Origin: Polyangiaceae bacterium
GTDB taxonomy: Bacteria; Myxococcota_A; Polyangia; Polyangiales; Polyangiaceae
Direction: 5' to 3'
DNA: 64,000 nucleotides
Assembly: GCA_020846005.1 (NCBI GenBank)
Contig: JADLEQ010000107.1
Location: 62,001-126,000 of the forward strand
The notes under the pieces are model-generated. The model was given only the letters and a program-made list of their open reading frames with translations, was not told the DNA's origin and did not search any database. Shown here piece by piece: positions 60,157 through 64,000 of the stretch. Each line of letters starts with the position of its first letter. The stretch's first letter is position 1. Both the position numbers and the translations under genes were made by a program.

Positions 60157-61689
60157 TCAGTTCTCGGCGAACTCGACCCAGGCGCCGGACATCCAGGTGT
60201 CCGTCTTGTCCTTGAACGCGCCGACGTAGGCGGCGCTGGTGTCGAAGCCCGCGGGCGGCGTGGCGCCGGCGATCATCGCGTTCGGCGCGGGCATCACGTC
60301 CGCGCAGTTGATCCCGGGGTCGGTCGTCGAGTTCCCGGTCCCCGCGTTCCAGAGGTCGATCGCCGCCTGCGGCGAGCCGACCGGCGCGCCCGCCACCTTG
60401 GTGAAGGCGACCGAGTGGTGGAGGGTCGGGGCGGTGGTGCCGGGCGTCGTGTCCGTGGGGAAGTGCACCAGGAAGAGCCCGCCCTCGACGTAGTCGAGGA
60501 ACGCGCTGTTGACGACCTCGCCCTTCGAGCCGCCGCGGAAGGCAGCGCCGTAGCGCTTCTTGGCGCCGACGGCGCCCTCGAGGCAGACCGTCATGTTGTA
60601 GACGGTCGCGGCCGTCTCGGGGGTGCGCGTGTTGTTGTCCTTGTCGTCGCCCGACTCGAGCGCGTTCAGGCTCTCGGTGGAGCCCGTCGACTTGCCGTAC
60701 AAGAACTGCAGCTTGCCGCGGTAGCCCGTGTCGACGTCGAACATGTCGTCGTCGTTCTTGAAGCAGACGAGGTGCGTGGCGTTCGCCGTACCCCCGAACC
60801 ACTCGAAGCAGTCGTCCGTCACGTTGGACACCATCACGTAGTCGACCACGGTGCCGCTGCCGACGCCCGCGAACGAGAGGCCGTTGACCTCCTTGTCGGG
60901 GGCGACCTCCTTGCCCGCGAACTCGATGCGCACGTAGCGCAGCGTGCCGCTGCTCTCGGTGTCGTTCGCCGCGTTGGAGCCGCCGAACGTCTCGCCCGGG
61001 AGCGCCTCGAAGTCGGCCGTGCCACCGCCAGCGTAGTTCGCCGTCGCGTTGCCCAGGATCACCACGCCGCCCCAGTCGCCGGCCGCGCGGCTGCCCGGCG
61101 CGTTCGCGCTGGTGAAGAGGATCGGCTCGTCCTTCGTGCCGTCCGCCATCAGCTTGCCACCGGGCTTCACGATGAGGAGGCCGAGCGGGCTGTTCAGACC
61201 CTCGATGCGCGTGCACGGCTCGATCGTCAGCGTGACCCCGGCGTTCACGTGCACGGTCCCGGAGAGCTGCCACACCTTGTCCGACGTCCAGGTCGTGTTC
61301 GCGGTGATGTCGCCACTGACGGTCTGCTTCGCCTTTCCGGCGCCCGTGATGTCGCAGGTCGGACCGCCGCCGCCGGAGCCGCCCTGGCCCGCGGTGCCGC
61401 CCGTCGCGCTGCCGCTCGAACCGCCCTGGCCCGCCGTGCCGCCGCTCGCGCCGCCGCCCTGGCCCGCGGTGCCGCCGGTCGCGCCGCCGCCCGTGCCGCC
61501 GCCGCCGGTCGCGCCGCTGCCGCTCGCGCCGCCGCTCGCGCCGCCGTCCGTCCCTCCGGTACCGCCGCCGCCCGTGCCGCCCGTCGCCTTCGGCTTGTCG
61601 GCCTCGTCGTCGTCACCCCCGCACGCCACGGCGGCGAACGGGACCACCCCCACCATCAGAATCGCAGAAACCAGAGAAAGCTTTCGCAT
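60157..61689 (-). CDS. Gly-rich surface lipoprotein with beta-helix-type repeats
   Basis: 510 residues from ATG 61689 with AGGAG upstream. Lipoprotein signal ending in FAAVACGGD. A low-complexity Gly/Thr/Ala/Ser linker (GTGGTAGQGG repeats) covers about 30-110. The rest begins near TWTSDKVWQLSGTVHVNAGV and has parallel-beta-helix style rungs (LTIEPCTRIEG, LLIVKPGGKLMADGT, WGGVVILGN). A later CFEWFGGTANATHLVCFKN block is a widespread motif in proteins often found beside TonB receptors. It is likely a partner of the receptor gene immediately upstream. Cargo unknown. Confidence 0.88.
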   Translation of the reverse strand: MRKLSLVSAILMVGVVPFAAVACGGDDDEADKPKATGGTGGGGTGGTDGGASGGASGSGATGGGGTGGGATGGTAGQGGGASGGTAGQGGSSGSATGGTAGQGGSGGGGPTCDITGAGKAKQTVSGDITANTTWTSDKVWQLSGTVHVNAGVTLTIEPCTRIEGLNSPLGLLIVKPGGKLMADGTKDEPILFTSANAPGSRAAGDWGGVVILGNATANYAGGGTADFEALPGETFGGSNAANDTESSGTLRYVRIEFAGKEVAPDKEVNGLSFAGVGSGTVVDYVMVSNVTDDCFEWFGGTANATHLVCFKNDDDMFDVDTGYRGKLQFLYGKSTGSTESLNALESGDDKDNNTRTPETAATVYNMTVCLEGAVGAKKRYGAAFRGGSKGEVVNSAFLDYVEGGLFLVHFPTDTTPGTTAPTLHHSVAFTKVAGAPVGSPQAAIDLWNAGTGNSTTDPGINCADVMPAPNAMIAGATPPAGFDTSAAYVGAFKDKTDTWMSGAWVEFAEN

Positions 61690-61872
61690 GGAGAACTCCT
61701 TCGTTGGGGGGCCTTCATCCCTGCGGTGCGTGTCCCCCGCGTGGTGGCTCGGCAACATTTCGGGCGCACCCCGTGGCGATCGCGTGACGCTGGGTCGTGC
61801 CCGGAGGGCCCCAGTCGGCGGCGCGGGGGCTCTCTCGTCGAGCGCCGCCGGAGCGCGGGACGCCGAGGAGCC

Positions 61873-64000
61873 TCAGTAGGTGTACGTCGCCGTGAGCGTG
61901 TACGTCTGCCCGGTCTCGTAGCTCTCGACGACGTTCGACTCGTCCGGGCGCCTCACCTTGCCCTGGGTGGTGCGAAACTTCGACAACAGGAGGTTCGACG
62001 CCGCCAGCTTCACCTCGAAGTGCTCGCCGAGCTCCTTCGCAGCGGTGAAGTCGAGCACGTTCCGGGGCTGCTCGTACACGTCCGGCAAGCGGTTCGTGCC
62101 GACGGTCGTGATGCGGCGCCCGTACACGTTGTAGAGCAGCCGGGCCCGCATCCCGAGGTCGGCGTCCGCCCAGTCGAGCGCCAGGTTCAGGATGTAGGGC
62201 GACTGGTTGCTCATCGGGCGGCTGCGGTTCGTGGCGACTCGCGCGGACTCGGGGCTCAGCTCCACCCGGCTGCGGGCGAACGTGAGGTTGCCCACCACCG
62301 CGAAGTCGGCGAGCGCCTCGGTGAGGAAGTCCAGCCCCTCACGCGCCTCGAGCTCGACGCCGAGGAGGTTGGCCGCGTCGGCGTTGTCATACGAGATGAT
62401 GGTGCCATTGCTGGCCGGCTTCACGACCTCCTCGATCGGGTCGTCGAATCGCTTGAAGAAGAACGAGACCGCGAGCACCTCCTTCAGCGTGGGGAAATGC
62501 TCGAACCGGAGATCGAAGTTGTGGATCCGGGTGAGCTTCAGATCCGGGTTGCCCTGCACCTCGAAGGCGCCATACGACGACGTGAAGCCAAACGGCGCGA
62601 TCTCACGGACCTGCGGCCGCGCGAGGGTACGGCCGTACGAGACGCGGAGCGCCGAGCGCTCCGTGGCCGCGAAGACGAGGCCGGCCGCGGGGAGCAGGTC
62701 GGTGCCGCGCACGCGCTCCTGGACCTTCACCTCGCTGCCGCTGCGATCGTCGGTCGTCTTCACGAACTGCCGGGTGACCTCGATTCGCTCGCCGGCGACG
62801 AGCCGGAGCCGCTTCCCGAGCGAGGTGTCGGTCATCACGTACCCGGCGTAGACATCGAGGCCGGCCGTGTAGTCGTCGGTCTTGCGCGTGCTGTCCCGCA
62901 GGCGAAGCGGCGCCTCCGGAGGGCCGGCCCAGATGTTCTCGTCGCGGAAGAGCCGATCCGGGCACGACGGATCCCAGCTCGACCCGGGGCAGGTGTAGGT
63001 GTCGAGCGGCACCGCGCCCGAGCTGTCGTAGAAGAAGCGACGCGCGGTGAAGTCGCGCTCGCGCCGGGAGAGCGCGCCGCCGACCTTCACCCGGGTGGGG
63101 CGCGCCTCCGTGCCGAGCGGCTGTGTCCAGTCGACGCCGCCGGAGTAACCCCGCTCGGTCTGGTCGGACCAGAAGTGCGAGCCGCTCTGGGCGCCGGTCG
63201 CGTAGATCCAGCCGAGCGGCTCGCGGAGCGTGTAGGTCGTCTCGCGGGCGTCGGGCTCCTCGCGAACGGCGACGGAGTGGTTCAGGTTCCAGCCGAGCAC
63301 CGCCCCGCCAGCGCCCTCGAGCGTGTGCTCGCCGCGCAGCTGGTAGTAGTCGAGGCTGCGGCTCACGTAACCGAGCCTCGTGTAGTGGAGGCGCTCATCG
63401 GTCAGGAAGTTCTCCCCTTCGAGGTCGCGCACCTCGAGGTCGCCGGCCTGGCTGTGGAAGTAGCCGAGGACGAGCCGATGATCGCGCGTGGGCTCCCACG
63501 CGGTCGTGGCGAAGCCGCCCCACCGCACCTGATCGGTGTCGACGGCGCCCCGCATCTCCGTCGCGGCCGCGTAGCCGACGCCGCCGGTCGCGAAGGTCGG
63601 CGTGAAGGTGCGCTGGACGTAGCGATGGCGCCGCACGTACGAGCGCCCGTAGTTCAGCGCGCCGAGGAGCCCGATCTTGCCCTCCCCCAGGCGGAACGAG
63701 TCGCCCACGACGAGGCTCGCCGAGCCGTTCGGCAGCGAGGTCGTCCGCTGAGCGGACATGTAGGCGTTCACGCTCCGCGCCCAGCGGGTCCGCTCCTCGA
63801 CCGTGGTCGGAGTGCCGTCCGGCCGCTGCTGGGCGTCGGCGGGGAAGTCGGGGAGCTCGTCCGGGAGCGCGCGGGTGCCGCCGTCATAGCCGAGCCAGTC
63901 GGTGCTGCTGCCCCGGTACGTGAAGCGATCCGCGAAGGTCGTGACGGTGTTGAACCCGACGCCCAGGGAGACCTGGAAGAGCCGCTGCTTCGGCAGCTCG
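61873..64000 (-). CDS. TonB-dependent receptor, beta-barrel part (5' end outside window)
   Basis: The frame is open from 64000 to the stop at 61873, giving about 708 visible residues. They are alternating Arg/Asp/Tyr-rich strands of an outer-membrane barrel, for example VGGALSRRERDFTARRFFYDS, RLRLVAGERIEVTRQFVKTTDDR, SALRVSYGRTLARPQVREIAPFGF and a C-terminus ending YTLTATYTY. The last residue is an aromatic, the usual signal for barrel insertion. The plug and TonB box lie outside. Such proteins take up metal chelates, vitamins or oligosaccharides. The beta-helix lipoprotein gene lies 183 bp downstream, a common pairing. Confidence 0.9.
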   Translation of the reverse strand, partial: ELPKQRLFQVSLGVGFNTVTTFADRFTYRGSSTDWLGYDGGTRALPDELPDFPADAQQRPDGTPTTVEERTRWARSVNAYMSAQRTTSLPNGSASLVVGDSFRLGEGKIGLLGALNYGRSYVRRHRYVQRTFTPTFATGGVGYAAATEMRGAVDTDQVRWGGFATTAWEPTRDHRLVLGYFHSQAGDLEVRDLEGENFLTDERLHYTRLGYVSRSLDYYQLRGEHTLEGAGGAVLGWNLNHSVAVREEPDARETTYTLREPLGWIYATGAQSGSHFWSDQTERGYSGGVDWTQPLGTEARPTRVKVGGALSRRERDFTARRFFYDSSGAVPLDTYTCPGSSWDPSCPDRLFRDENIWAGPPEAPLRLRDSTRKTDDYTAGLDVYAGYVMTDTSLGKRLRLVAGERIEVTRQFVKTTDDRSGSEVKVQERVRGTDLLPAAGLVFAATERSALRVSYGRTLARPQVREIAPFGFTSSYGAFEVQGNPDLKLTRIHNFDLRFEHFPTLKEVLAVSFFFKRFDDPIEEVVKPASNGTIISYDNADAANLLGVELEAREGLDFLTEALADFAVVGNLTFARSRVELSPESARVATNRSRPMSNQSPYILNLALDWADADLGMRARLLYNVYGRRITTVGTNRLPDVYEQPRNVLDFTAAKELGEHFEVKLAASNLLLSKFRTTQGKVRRPDESNVVESYETGQTYTLTATYTY

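Noticed and set aside
1-64000. Many long plus/minus ORFs rich in Arg, Pro and Ala
   Set aside because: These are open by chance in very GC-rich DNA opposite or out of frame to real genes; they lack family motifs.

Overview
The window is very GC-rich, gene-dense bacterial DNA that reads as a myxobacterium (Myxococcota, probably Polyangia). The evidence is a PknB-type kinase with a PEGA-like tail, many Cys-rich or Gly-rich surface lipoproteins, a giant Kelch/Cys-rich protein with a MYXO-CTERM-like tail, and frequent GTG/TTG starts joined to upstream stops by 4-nt overlaps. I see no tRNA, rRNA, CRISPR array, transposase or phage gene. Gene identities come from reading motifs; no database search was run.

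Layout. 1-4.5 kb: end of a CCA-adding enzyme, a Ser/Thr kinase and a LolC/E-type permease with a long acidic insert. 4.5-7.7 kb: a four-gene minus-strand operon (membrane protein, ABC-like ATPase that has lost every catalytic motif, second membrane protein, receiver-domain protein), each gene coupled to the next by an ATGA or TTGA overlap. 7.8-12.3 kb: a secreted VWA/Asp-repeat protein, a TPR lipoprotein and a one-helix membrane protein. 12.3-15.2 kb: a WbpD-like acetyltransferase, an LpxL-type acyltransferase, a DegT/WbpE-like aminotransferase and a small conserved-looking protein. 15.3-18.9 kb: a MlaF-like ATPase, an AsnB-type amidotransferase and a GT2 glycosyltransferase.

19-41.2 kb is mainly a Wzy-type surface-polysaccharide locus. 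It has a Wzy/WaaL-like ligase or polymerase, a Wzc-type chain-length tyrosine kinase, a WbpM/CapD-type 4,6-dehydratase, a sulfotransferase, three GT4-like transferases, a WbpV-like reductase and a WbpL/WecA-like initiating transferase. It also carries nonulosonate genes of the neuA/neuB/neuC type beside a KpsC/KpsS-like protein, a UDP-sugar dehydrogenase, a UDP-sugar epimerase and a flippase. The dehydratase, reductase and initiating transferase match the order that starts O-units on D-FucNAc or D-QuiNAc in Pseudomonas. A lipoprotein of thirteen 40-residue repeats lies at the start of this region.

41.2-52.6 kb: a beta-propeller lipoprotein, a 2,681-residue surface protein (12 Kelch-type units, 12 Cys-rich modules, C-terminal sorting tail) and a divergent membrane-anchored protein. 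52.6-57 kb: a two-component cluster (lone receiver, PAS-PAS-GAF histidine kinase, REC-PAS-kinase-REC hybrid). 57-59 kb: a coupled operon of ECF sigma factor, NrsF-like membrane anti-sigma factor and membrane-anchored thioredoxin. 59-64 kb: an OmpA-type coiled-coil lipoprotein, a Gly-rich lipoprotein with a likely beta-helix and the 3' part of a TonB-dependent receptor gene.
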